Below are positions 52,041 to 61,498 of a stretch of 64,000 nt of DNA, in pieces. Position numbers and translations under genes: made by a program. The notes under the pieces were generated by a model, which searched no databases, was not told the DNA's origin, and saw only the letters and a list, made by a program, of their open reading frames with translations. How positions within the stretch are numbered: the stretch's first letter is position 1; each line of letters opens with the position of its first letter. The DNA lies in the NCBI GenBank assembly GCA_965243485.1, contig CBDEVP010000001.1:1-64000 (forward strand), in the 5' to 3' direction. The DNA comes from UBA7330 sp965243485. GTDB lineage: Bacteria > Bacteroidota > Bacteroidia > Cytophagales > Cyclobacteriaceae.

Positions 52041-55000
52041 CTAGTTGCTCACTTTAAATAATTTTTGTGTTATGTTGATCTCAGACCCTATAATGCGAAG
52101 CAAATAAATTCCCTGAGGAATCTCTCTGTTCTCAAATATAAACTCATGCTCTTTTTGACTTATTAGGGTATCATCATGCAGGACACTTATTTCCCGACCG
52201 GAAAGATCTGTTACTGCAATTCTAACATGTTGAGTTTTCGGGACTGAAACCGAAAATTTTGTTGAATGATGAAATGGGTTTGGATAAGCTAAAGAAACTA
52301 TCTCTGTTTTTGGGATCTCTGTTGACAATACAAAAGTATTGGTGGCATATACAATGTCTTCACTTACAAACGTATTTCCGGCAGCATCAGTACAGGTTAG
52401 CTGGAAATGATAGGTTGTATTGGGTCTTAGATCAGAAACACTAAAGCTGTGGTTCACGGTGAAATCACCGTTCTCCAGCAGCTCGGTATAGGCAGATGAG
52501 AGGCCATAAGATATGCTGCTTTGGGCTAATTCATCGGTGTTCCAGGAAATCCTGACCATGGTTCTGGATTGAGCCTCCAACTGCAAGTTACGGATTACAG
52601 GCGCCTCCTCATCCAGGTCAATGATGATAATGGAAATATCGAGGATACCTTTATTTGCTGAAGCATCGGTATACTCAATCTCTACATTGTAAATATTGTC
52701 TCCGTTTGCATCGGAAGGATTCTCATAGTCCGGTGCTGCAATAAAATATAAGTCACCGTCAACAAGGGAAAATAAATGACCATCTTCACCTACAATACTC
52801 CATGCCCCGTTTTCTTCGGTATCATCTGTGGTATATGACCCTCCGGTCCATAAACTATTTTCCTCCGTATTCAAAAGCACGGGCCCGCTTATGACCGGTG
52901 AAATTTCATCCGCATCAGTGATCGTAATATTGAGTGACAGCGTTCTGATGTTTGAGGCATCATCAGTGGCCACAATAACCACTTGATATACGTTGTTCAG
53001 ATCACTGTCCGAAGGTTGTTCAAAATCCGGAGGGGTATTAAACCTTAGTTCTCCTTCCGAATTAATTGCTAATAAATTAGCATCTGTTCCTCCCAGACTC
53101 CATGTTACAGATTCATTGCTGGTATAATTTGAAACTAAAGTCCTGTTCTCCAACAAAGTAATATTGGTGACTCCAAATATGAGAGGCCTCTCCTCATCAG
53201 CATCAGTCACGGTCACAGAAACTTCCAAAAATCCGATGTTAAACTGGTTGTCCAAAGCTTCGATTGTAAAGTGATAAACATTATTTCCATCATCATCCTG
53301 CGGATTTTCATAGTCAGGCGACAATGAGAACTCAACCATCCCATTTGTAATAGAGAATAAGTCGGCATCAATGCCACTCAGACTCAGGCTAACTTCTTCA
53401 TCGCTTACATAAGTACCGATTGCTGTTTGATTTTCCGGTATGGAAGGAGATTCAGGTCCGGAAATTACAGGTCCCGGCTCATCCACATTAGTAACCGTGA
53501 TGGTCACTGCAAAGATTCCAGTGTTGTCTGCAGCATCGATAGCCTCAATGACCACCTCATAATTATTATCGACATTGGCATCGGTAGGATTTTCATAATT
53601 CGGAGCCGTAATGAAAGCAAGCTCACCTCCTTCAATGGAAAACAGTGCTGCATCTACTCCACTCAAACTCAAGTCAACACTTTCGTTGCTGCTGTAGCTG
53701 CCTACAACCATTTGATTCTCTTCAATGGAGGGCGACATCAGACCAGTAACTATCGGTGCGATCTCATCTAGATCTGTCACTGTGATCGTGACCGGTAGCG
53801 TACCTACATTGCCAGCTGCATCCGTCGCTTCTACAACCACTTGATATTCGTTATCGGTATCAGCATCCGCAGGATCTTCATAGTCCGGGGCTGCCAGAAA
53901 GGCCAATTCACCACCATTAATGGAGAACTGAGCCGCATCAGTACCACTCAGGCTCCAACTCCCGCTTTCATTGTTGGTGTAGCTGCCTACAACCATTTGA
54001 TTCTCTTCAATGGAGGGCGATATCAGACCAGAAACTATCGGTGCGATCTCATCAAGATCTGTCACTGTGATCGTGACTGGTAGCGTACCTACATTTCCAG
54101 CTGCATCCATCGCTTCCACAACCACTTCATAAATATTGTCGGTGTTGCCATCGGCAGGATTTTCGAAGTCAGGAGCTGAGAGGAAGGCTAACTCTCCGCC
54201 GTCAATAGAGAATAATGGCGCATCTATACCGCTCAAACTCCAACTACCACCTTCATTGTTGGTATATGTGCCGACCGCTGTTTGATTCTCTTCAATAGAG
54301 GGCGATATCAGACCAGAAACTATCGGTGCGATCTCATCAAGATCTGTCACTGTGATCATGACTGGTTGCGTACCGACATTGCCAGCCGCATCCGTCGCTT
54401 CCACAACCACTTGATATTCGTTATCAGTATCTGCATCCGCAGGATCTTCATAGTCCGGCGCTGCGAGGAAGACCAGCTCACCTCCGTCAATAGAGAATAA
54501 TGGCGCATCTATACCGCTCAAACTCCAACTGCCACCTTCATTATTGGTATATGTGCCGACTGCTGTTTGATTCTCTTCAACAGAAGGATTTTCCGGGCCG
54601 TCGATCACAGGTGGAATCTCGTCAAGGTCTGTTACAGTGATCGTCACAGTAAGTGTGCCGACGTTGTCCGATGTATCCGTCGCTTCTACAACCACCTCGT
54701 AAATATTATCTCCATTGGCGTCCAAAGGATTCTCATAATCCGGAGCCGTTAGGAAGGACAGATCTCCAGTCGTAATCGATCCAAACAGTCCCGCATCCGC
54801 ACCACTTAAGCTCCAGCTGCCGCCTTCATCATTGGTATAGCTGGCCACAGCCGTCTGATTCTCTTCAACAGAAAGATTTTCCGGGCCGGTGATCACCGGC
54901 GGAATCTCGTCAAGGTCTGTTACGGTGATCATCACAGTAAGTATGCCGACGTTGTCCGATGCATCCGTCGCTTCTACAACCACCTCGTAAATATTATCTC

Positions 55001-58000
55001 CATTAGCGTCCAAAGGATTCTCATAATCCGGAGCCGATAGGAAGGACAGATCTCCAGTCGTAATCGATCCAAACAGTCCCGCATCTACACCACTTAGGCT
55101 CCAGCTGCCGCCTTCATCATTGGTATAGCTAGCCACAGCCGTCTGATTCTCTTCAACAGAAGGATTTTCCGGGCCGGTGATCACCGGCGGAATCTCATCA
55201 ACGTCTGTCACAGTGATCGTCACAGTAAGTGTGCCGACGTTGTCCGATGCATCCGTGGCCTCCACAACTACTTCGTAAAGGTTATCAGTGTTGGCATCTG
55301 CAGGGTTTTCATAATCCGGGGCTGCCAGGAAAGCAAGCTCGCCACCATCAATGGAAAACAACGCCGCATCGGTGCCGCTCAAACTCCAACTGCCGTCTTC
55401 ATCATTGGTATAAGTGCCCACGGCGGTCTGATTCTCTTCAACCGATGGGGTTTCCGGACCGGTGATCACAGGAGGAATTTCGTCGAGGTCTGTCACGGTC
55501 ACTGTCACAGCAAGGGTACCCACATTGTCAGCCGCATCCGTGGCTTCCACAACCACTTCGTAAATATTATCGGTATTGGCATCCGCAGGATTTTCATAGT
55601 CTGGAGCAGAAAGGAAGGTTAACTCCCCGCCATCAATAGAGAACAACGCCGCATCTGTGCCGCTCAAACTCCAGCTGCCATCTTCATCGTTGGTATAAGT
55701 GACCACGGCGGTCTGATTCTCTTCAACTGATGGGGTTTCCGGACCGGTGATCACAGGAGGAACTTCGTCCAGGTCTGTCACGGTCACTGTCACAGCAAGG
55801 GTGCCCACATTGTCAGCCGCATCTGTGGCTTCCACAACCACTTCGTAAATATTATCAGTATTGGCATCCGCAGGATTTTCATAGTCAGGAGCAGAAAGGA
55901 AGGTTAACTCCCCGCCATCAATAGAGAACAACGCCGCATCCGTGCCGCTCAAACTCCAGCTGCCGTCTTCATCATTGGTATAAGTGACCACGGCGGTCTG
56001 ATTCTCTTCAACCGATGGGGTTTCCGGACCGGTGATCACAGGAGGAATTTCGTCGAGGTCTGTCACGGTCACTGTCACAGCAAGGGTACCCACATTGTCA
56101 GCCGCATCCGTGGCTTCCACAACCACTTCGTAAAAATTATCGGTATTGCCATCGGCAGGGTTCTCGTAGTCCGGGGCAGCCAGGAAGGCCAATTCACCTC
56201 CATCAATTGAGAACAACGCCGCATCGGTACCACTCAGGCTCCAGCTGCCGTCTTCATCGTTGGTATAAGTGCCGACCGTTGTCTGATTCTCTTCAACCGA
56301 TGGGGTTTCCGGACCGGTGATCACAGGAGGAATCTCATCAACGTCTGTCACGGTGACTGTCACAGTAAGGGTACTCACATTGTTCGATGCATCTGTGGCT
56401 TCCACAACCACTTCATAAATATTGTCGGTGTTGCCATCGGCAGGGTTCTCATAGTCCGGGGCTGCCAGGAAGGTAAGTTCACCTCCGTCAATGGAGAACA
56501 ATGCCGCATCAGTACCACTCAGGCTCCAGCTGCCACCTTCATCATTGGTATATGAGCTAACCATCGTTTGATTTTCTTCAATGGATGGTGTAACAGGTCC
56601 GGTCACAACCGGTGGGGTAATGTCTATGATCGAGACATCTCCAAAAGTTGCATCGACATGATGAGCTAACAGAACTGCGCCCCCGGCCCTCAGTGCAAAT
56701 TCACTTTCCTGTATTTCCTGCCAGTCCCAGTTTACCGGCTCACTTTGCCCATCCGGCCAAATTTTCCAGCTATATTCCGTAACACCCAAACTCCCATTGT
56801 CCGGCAGGGTCTCAGCTCTCATTCTTATCCAGTAGGTGTTTTCATAAGTTATACTGATCGATCCATGATTGATCGTATTGTCATTGTCCCCACGATAGAA
56901 TTGTTTATTCATGGTGGGACCGAAGCCTCTCAGCCATCCGATTGCACCAAACGGCTGATATCCCCATTTTGGCTGGGCATTGGGGAAGTTTCTATGGCCG
57001 CCCACTATATGCCCGGCAAATCGCATGATAATCCCTAAGCCGGGGTTACCGCTATTTGGGCCTGTTACATTATCTATGCTGTGAATGGTAACTGGCACCA
57101 ATATTTCATAGTCAACCCAATCCTTTTCACCAATCAAAAAGATCCGGTCATAACCAGTTTCGACAGTACGAAGTCCACTCGCGCTCCCACTCCAATAACC
57201 ATCCACATACTGACCAACGTCCTGAGGATCAGAGACAACACCCCAGTCGATATCGTAAGGAATGGTTGAAGAACCGGACAGTTTATTGATTGTAACATTT
57301 TGTATTGTTTGATTCCCGGCATTGTCCGTTGCTGTAAGGACTAGCAGGTTAGGTCCATCCACAAGATCATCAATAAGAATATCCGCGTTGAAATCACCAT
57401 TGGATCCTAATCTTCGACCATCCCCGAATCCATCAGGATCATCTCCGATGCTTAGATTCATGGCCGATGACCCATTTAAAGTGTACACCAGTGAAGCGAC
57501 ACCACTCTCATCCGCCACAAACCCTAACAAGTTGAAATCATCCTGCAACTGACCTAAATGACCAACTTTTTGTTCAGGCCCATACCAGACATCCAGGAAA
57601 GGATCTTCTGTATCAGTTGTTGTGGTAAAAGTATCATCAATGGTACTGGTTTCATTATCCCTCTCGTCGGCACTGATGATCTGATAATGATAGGTTGTCG
57701 CCTGTGCTAAACCCGTGACGGTCAGACTATGATCTGTTTTTGGGGTAAGATCTTCTACATTATCCGTATAGGAACTTGTCAGCCCATAATTTATCCGGCT
57801 GGTTGCAGGCTCATCGGTTGTCCAGGAAATCGTGGCACCGATAGGAGATTCTTCCACAACTATATTACTAATGACCGGTGGAGTAACATCTATCCCATCT
57901 TCAGGATCAATTGGGAAGTCGGTATTGAAAAAATAATCAATCAAAGCGGTAAAAGCGGGCGGAGTACCTCCTGAATTAGCTACATAGGGACCTACTTCGG

Positions 58001-60497
58001 TTACAGTAAGTGCCTGTGTAAAACTTACAGCCTCTGTCCAGACTGAGCCATCCACAGAATAGGAAAAAGTCCAGATATCCCCGACCCTGCCTACCTTCAT
58101 CCATAAGGGCGATGCCACTGTGACTGTATTATTAACTTCAATATTTGATGTTCCTCCATCCAAAAATGCCGCAAATACCCTGGTCTGATTGCTGAGGCGA
58201 TAAAAATCAAACCGAATGTAACGGGTATCTGACTCCTTGATCATAAGACCATAGTCAGTATTGTTAACTGTTAATTCTGTGTCAAACTTCACCTCAATCT
58301 CAAAATCAACATCACTGGTAGGCTGCATCAGCCGGGTGGCGAGGTTACCACCGGTCCATGGATCATGTGTCACCCCAGCGGGAATGGACATGCTCACTCT
58401 TGTGCCCGTCATCGAAATGGTGGCACCTCCCTGAGGGTCCTCAATCTCCCAGAGGGTAGTGTTTAAAGCAGGCGCGCTGAAATCGTCCGAAGTTATGATA
58501 GTCACATCATCGGTAGTAAAAGTCAGGTCTGCTGAGTTGGAGAAATTACCGACCTCATCCGTACTGGTAACCTGATAATGATATTCCGTATTCGGATCAA
58601 GTCCGCTGATCTGAATGCTTTGATCGGTTCTTAAAACCACATCTTCTTCAAAATCAGTGTAAGTAGATGATAAACCATAATCTACCCTCCCATATGCTGC
58701 CTCATCGGTGGTCCAGGTGATCACGGCAGAACTACCGGATGGGGAAGCAACAATATTGCTGATCACCGGCGGCGTATTGTCCGAAAGCGTATTAAATGTG
58801 GCATCAGAGGTAGCAGATGTATTGGTGCTGCCGTCCTCACTGGTTATTTGATAATGATATTCCGTTCCCTGGGTAAGTCCAGTGATCATCAGGCTATGAT
58901 CCGTTTTCAATGTCAGATCCTCCAAATGATCGGTGTATGCGGCGGTAAGCCCGTAATCAATCCGGCTGGTGGCCGGTTCATCGGTGGTCCAGGTGATGGT
59001 AGCTCCTCCGGCAGTCGGTACCACATTCACGTTGCTGATGACCGGAGGTGTTTCGTCAGGAACTTCATTGTCCTCAGGATCGATCGGTGACGCAGTATTG
59101 AAAAAATAATCAACCAAAGCTGTGAAAGCGGGAAAAGTACCCGAGTTGGCTACAAACGGCCCAACTTCCCTGACCACCAGAGGCTGGTCGAAACTCACAG
59201 CCTCAGTCCAGGCCGTACCATCCTGAGAATAAGAAAAGGTCCAGGTATACCCCACTCTTGCTACTCTTAACCATAATGGAGATGTTACACCAACCGGTGA
59301 GTTCTCTTTAATATCTGCTGAACCACCGTTAAGAAAAGCAGCAAAAACATTTGTAGTGCCACCCAGCCGATAGAAATCAAATCGAAGGTAGCGGGTATCA
59401 GACTCCTTGATCATGAGTCCGTAATCTGTATTATTGATCAGATCCGTTTCAAACTTCACCTCTATCTCAAAATCCACATCACTGGTTGGCTGCATCAACC
59501 GGGTCGCAAAATTCCCACTGATCCAGGGGTCATGAGTAACTCCTCCGGGGATGGAAATGCTGGCCTGCGTGCCGGTCATGGTGACTGTGGCACCTCCCTG
59601 AGGATCCTCCAATTCCCAGAGGGAGGTGTTTAAAGACGGAGCGCTGAAATCATCCGATGTAATGGTGGATATAGTTGCAGAGGAATTCCACTTTTCATCA
59701 ATAATTGTGCGCACCTCCGAATGGACCTTTGTGTCTGCTAGTCCAAAAATGATTTCTGCTCCCACATCATTCCTTCGCTGGACTACGGATCCCTGAGAAC
59801 GGCCAAATCCCAGTACGGTCATATTGTTCTCAAGCAAAAAGTAATTGTCACTCACGATGTCATTGGTAACAGCCATGTAGAACGACCTGTCAAGAGTGGC
59901 ATCTGTGACATAAGCCCATTCACTACCGCTGGCTATACCTGAGTGGTTTATAATGTCATCGCTACCAAAGGGATGTGCTGAATTGATCGAAAATTTACTG
60001 CCATCAGGTAAATTAAGAGAATCCTCATCATCAATACTACCACCGGGAGTCCCCTCGTATAAAATCCAGTATGCAACATCGGAGCCTCCGATCTGATCGA
60101 CCGTCATCTTCGCATGGTCTGAAAAGAACTCCCAGGTAATGACCTCACCATTTCTAATAGATTCAACAGAAACAACATCATACCATTCATTGAGATTATT
60201 GCTGGTTGTAGAAGAGCCTCCGATATATCCCGGGTGTAGTTCACCGGAGTTTGGAATCCCTCTGAATTCACCGGCTGAGCCTGTGGCCGAACTGTGTGAG
60301 ATCCAGTCATTCCCATCCGCATCAACCATGCTTACCAGCCCTCCTCCTGCTTTATCAAGAAAGTAAGTGACATTTGGGGTTTCGATTTGAAAACAATCGA
60401 TCCCTTCGTCAAAGGCATCAGTGATCCTGACATCCTGACCAACCAGGAAACCTGACTGAATCAAAATGGCAAATAACAAGATGAATCGGATCTTCAT
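52041..60497 (-). CDS. Giant multi-domain T9SS adhesin with 14 cadherin-like repeats
   Basis: Predicted 2818 residues from ATG 60497, where MKIRFILLFAILIQSGFLVG is a clean signal peptide; the frame opens 16 codons earlier. Residues about 25-275 are an unassigned N-terminal domain. DDFSAP-type concanavalin-fold domains lie at about 281-470 and 669-860, with FN3 domains between and after (about 475-665 and 870-960). Residues about 960-1290 hold another lectin-like segment. About 1293-2628 is an array of 14 repeats of roughly 95 residues, each opening with the SVEENQT pattern and containing PDYENP and YEVVVEATD. An FN3 domain and a type A T9SS sorting domain (YPNPF near 2738) end the chain. It should be exported and attached to the surface. 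A role in adhesion or in holding the polysaccharide is inferred. Confidence 0.88.
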   Translation of the reverse strand: MKIRFILLFAILIQSGFLVGQDVRITDAFDEGIDCFQIETPNVTYFLDKAGGGLVSMVDADGNDWISHSSATGSAGEFRGIPNSGELHPGYIGGSSTTSNNLNEWYDVVSVESIRNGEVITWEFFSDHAKMTVDQIGGSDVAYWILYEGTPGGSIDDEDSLNLPDGSKFSINSAHPFGSDDIINHSGIASGSEWAYVTDATLDRSFYMAVTNDIVSDNYFLLENNMTVLGFGRSQGSVVQRRNDVGAEIIFGLADTKVHSEVRTIIDEKWNSSATISTITSDDFSAPSLNTSLWELEDPQGGATVTMTGTQASISIPGGVTHDPWISGNFATRLMQPTSDVDFEIEVKFETDLINNTDYGLMIKESDTRYLRFDFYRLGGTTNVFAAFLNGGSADIKENSPVGVTSPLWLRVARVGYTWTFSYSQDGTAWTEAVSFDQPLVVREVGPFVANSGTFPAFTALVDYFFNTASPIDPEDNEVPDETPPVISNVNVVPTAGGATITWTTDEPATSRIDYGLTAAYTDHLEDLTLKTDHSLMITGLTQGTEYHYQITSEDGSTNTSATSDATFNTLSDNTPPVISNIVASPSGSSAVITWTTDEAAYGRVDYGLSSTYTDFEEDVVLRTDQSIQISGLDPNTEYHYQVTSTDEVGNFSNSADLTFTTDDVTIITSDDFSAPALNTTLWEIEDPQGGATISMTGTRVSMSIPAGVTHDPWTGGNLATRLMQPTSDVDFEIEVKFDTELTVNNTDYGLMIKESDTRYIRFDFYRLSNQTRVFAAFLDGGTSNIEVNNTVTVASPLWMKVGRVGDIWTFSYSVDGSVWTEAVSFTQALTVTEVGPYVANSGGTPPAFTALIDYFFNTDFPIDPEDGIDVTPPVISNIVVEESPIGATISWTTDEPATSRINYGLTSSYTDNVEDLTPKTDHSLTVTGLAQATTYHYQIISADERDNETSTIDDTFTTTTDTEDPFLDVWYGPEQKVGHLGQLQDDFNLLGFVADESGVASLVYTLNGSSAMNLSIGDDPDGFGDGRRLGSNGDFNADILIDDLVDGPNLLVLTATDNAGNQTIQNVTINKLSGSSTIPYDIDWGVVSDPQDVGQYVDGYWSGSASGLRTVETGYDRIFLIGEKDWVDYEILVPVTIHSIDNVTGPNSGNPGLGIIMRFAGHIVGGHRNFPNAQPKWGYQPFGAIGWLRGFGPTMNKQFYRGDNDNTINHGSISITYENTYWIRMRAETLPDNGSLGVTEYSWKIWPDGQSEPVNWDWQEIQESEFALRAGGAVLLAHHVDATFGDVSIIDITPPVVTGPVTPSIEENQTMVSSYTNDEGGSWSLSGTDAALFSIDGGELTFLAAPDYENPADGNTDNIYEVVVEATDASNNVSTLTVTVTVTDVDEIPPVITGPETPSVEENQTTVGTYTNDEDGSWSLSGTDAALFSIDGGELAFLAAPDYENPADGNTDNFYEVVVEATDAADNVGTLAVTVTVTDLDEIPPVITGPETPSVEENQTAVVTYTNDEDGSWSLSGTDAALFSIDGGELTFLSAPDYENPADANTDNIYEVVVEATDAADNVGTLAVTVTVTDLDEVPPVITGPETPSVEENQTAVVTYTNDEDGSWSLSGTDAALFSIDGGELTFLSAPDYENPADANTDNIYEVVVEATDAADNVGTLAVTVTVTDLDEIPPVITGPETPSVEENQTAVGTYTNDEDGSWSLSGTDAALFSIDGGELAFLAAPDYENPADANTDNLYEVVVEATDASDNVGTLTVTITVTDVDEIPPVITGPENPSVEENQTAVASYTNDEGGSWSLSGVDAGLFGSITTGDLSFLSAPDYENPLDANGDNIYEVVVEATDASDNVGILTVMITVTDLDEIPPVITGPENLSVEENQTAVASYTNDEGGSWSLSGADAGLFGSITTGDLSFLTAPDYENPLDANGDNIYEVVVEATDTSDNVGTLTVTITVTDLDEIPPVIDGPENPSVEENQTAVGTYTNNEGGSWSLSGIDAPLFSIDGGELVFLAAPDYEDPADADTDNEYQVVVEATDAAGNVGTQPVMITVTDLDEIAPIVSGLISPSIEENQTAVGTYTNNEGGSWSLSGIDAPLFSIDGGELAFLSAPDFENPADGNTDNIYEVVVEAMDAAGNVGTLPVTITVTDLDEIAPIVSGLISPSIEENQMVVGSYTNNESGSWSLSGTDAAQFSINGGELAFLAAPDYEDPADADTDNEYQVVVEATDAAGNVGTLPVTITVTDLDEIAPIVTGLMSPSIEENQMVVGSYSSNESVDLSLSGVDAALFSIEGGELAFITAPNYENPTDANVDNNYEVVIEAIDAADNTGIFAVTITVTNVDEPGPVISGPESPSIPENQTAIGTYVSDEEVSLSLSGIDADLFSITNGMVEFSLSPDYENPQDDDGNNVYHFTIEALDNQFNIGFLEVSVTVTDADEERPLIFGVTNITLLENRTLVSNYTSNESVTWSLGGTDANLLAINSEGELRFNTPPDFEQPSDSDLNNVYQVVIVATDDASNIRTLSLNITITDADEISPVISGPVLLNTEENSLWTGGSYTTDDTEENGAWSIVGEDGHLFSLVDGDLYFIAAPDYENPSDANGDNIYNVEIEYTDASANKGILDISIIIIDLDEEAPVIRNLQLEAQSRTMVRISWNTDELAQSSISYGLSSAYTELLENGDFTVNHSFSVSDLRPNTTYHFQLTCTDAAGNTFVSEDIVYATNTFVLSTEIPKTEIVSLAYPNPFHHSTKFSVSVPKTQHVRIAVTDLSGREISVLHDDTLISQKEHEFIFENREIPQGIYLLRIIGSEINITQKLFKVSN
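52612..56618 (-). repeat. Tandem array of 14 repeats of about 285 bp in the adhesin gene
   Basis: The same motif order recurs 14 times. Four consecutive repeat borders (GGAGGAA at 55471, 55756, 56041 and 56326) are spaced exactly 285 bp, and these copies look nearly identical at DNA level. Copies toward the 3' end of the gene (about 52610-53750) are more diverged and slightly different in length. Confidence 0.9.
57895..59655 (-). repeat. Duplicated lectin-like plus FN3 block in the adhesin gene
   Basis: Segments about 59090-59655 and 57905-58500 share long near-identical stretches, for example around TATTGAAAAAATAATCAA (59094 and 57923 regions) and the CACCTCCCTGAGG segment. They encode the same concanavalin-fold domain twice, about 1.17 kb apart, each followed by FN3 sequence. 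A tandem duplication within the gene is the simple explanation. Confidence 0.75.
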
Positions 60498-60567
60498 CTT
60501 TCTAAGAACTGATGCGGGGTAAAAACTCATGGTTCTCAATTTCATCTCACATGTCCGTCAGGGGGAT

Positions 60568-61488
60568 CTATTTTGGATCAAGAACCGGATAACCGGTCGC
60601 GTGACCCTGGTTATGGCCGCTCAAATGCCACCTCAAGGCCCTTAATACTGATCCAATATGCTTATTTTGTTGTTTGATCAGGTATTTCAACAAAATTTTA
60701 GGGATCACAAGTAGCGTGGTGTAGATATAGAATATACCTAGCTTAAGGCCGCTAAAATTTCTGCGCATAAACAATATTCTATTTCTTAAGTAGTAGTAAG
60801 CTTTCAATGGACTCTCCTTTCCCATGGATACTGATTCCTTGTGATAAATGGTAGCACTTCCCTCATAGTATATTTCATATCCGGCCCGTCTTATCTGTGT
60901 GCACCAATCCAACTCCTCATAAAGCAAAAAATATACCTCCGGCATCGGACCCACCTCCTCTACCACTGATCTTTTGACCATCATGGCGGCCCCATGCGCA
61001 TAGGCTGTAAATTGACCTTTATCATACTGGCCAAAATCGGGTTCTAATTCCCCGATCTTCTTATTTCTTCCCGTGAATGGATTTACTGAAGTGAATCCTG
61101 CGTATTGAATGAGATGCTGATCATTAAAGTATTTGATCTTAGGACTTACCACACCTACCTTATCAAAAAGTGTGAAAGGTTGGAGCAATTTATCAAGCAG
61201 ATCCGGAGTTAACTCCGTGTCATTATTGACAAAGAAGAAATAATCACCACTTGCATATCTCATACCCAGGTTGTTCCCACCGGCAAAACCCAGATTCTCT
61301 TCGCTGCGAATTATTTTCACCTGAGGAAATTCTCTTTTAACTCGCTCACTTGGATCCTCATGGGAGGCATTGTCAACAAGGATCACTTCATATGAAGCGT
61401 AATCAATTCTTTCAATCGATCTAAGTAATTCAATGGTTACTTCAGTCTGATTATAGTTAATCGTTATGATTGAAATCAACGGCTTCAT
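60568..61488 (-). CDS. Glycosyltransferase family 2 protein (rhamnosyltransferase-like)
   Basis: Predicted 306 residues. It begins ISIITINYNQTEVTIELLRSI, and EVILVDNASHEDPSE, NLGFAGGNNLGMRYASGDYFFFVNNDTEL (with the NNDTE metal site) and AMMVKRSVVEEVGPMPEVYFLLYEELDWCTQIRRAGYEI follow. These are the consensus of WbbL/rhamnosyltransferase-like GT2 enzymes. A hydrophobic segment near the C terminus (FYIYTTLLVIPKILLKYLI) may associate with the membrane. The gene is 10 bp from the sugar transferase gene upstream, so it may add the second sugar after the initiating transferase. It precedes the adhesin gene on the same strand. Confidence 0.88.
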   Translation of the reverse strand: MKPLISIITINYNQTEVTIELLRSIERIDYASYEVILVDNASHEDPSERVKREFPQVKIIRSEENLGFAGGNNLGMRYASGDYFFFVNNDTELTPDLLDKLLQPFTLFDKVGVVSPKIKYFNDQHLIQYAGFTSVNPFTGRNKKIGELEPDFGQYDKGQFTAYAHGAAMMVKRSVVEEVGPMPEVYFLLYEELDWCTQIRRAGYEIYYEGSATIYHKESVSMGKESPLKAYYYLRNRILFMRRNFSGLKLGIFYIYTTLLVIPKILLKYLIKQQNKHIGSVLRALRWHLSGHNQGHATGYPVLDPK

Positions 61489-61498
61489 ATAATATCCA

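Noticed and set aside
52612..56618. CRISPR-like regular repeats
   Set aside because: Units are 285 bp, uninterrupted in frame and encode a protein domain; there are no short repeats with unique spacers.
52259..59090. Many plus-strand frames of 60 to 114 codons with similar sequences, resembling a repeat gene family
   Set aside because: They are antisense shadows of the cadherin-like repeats; their similarity follows from the repeats of the real gene.
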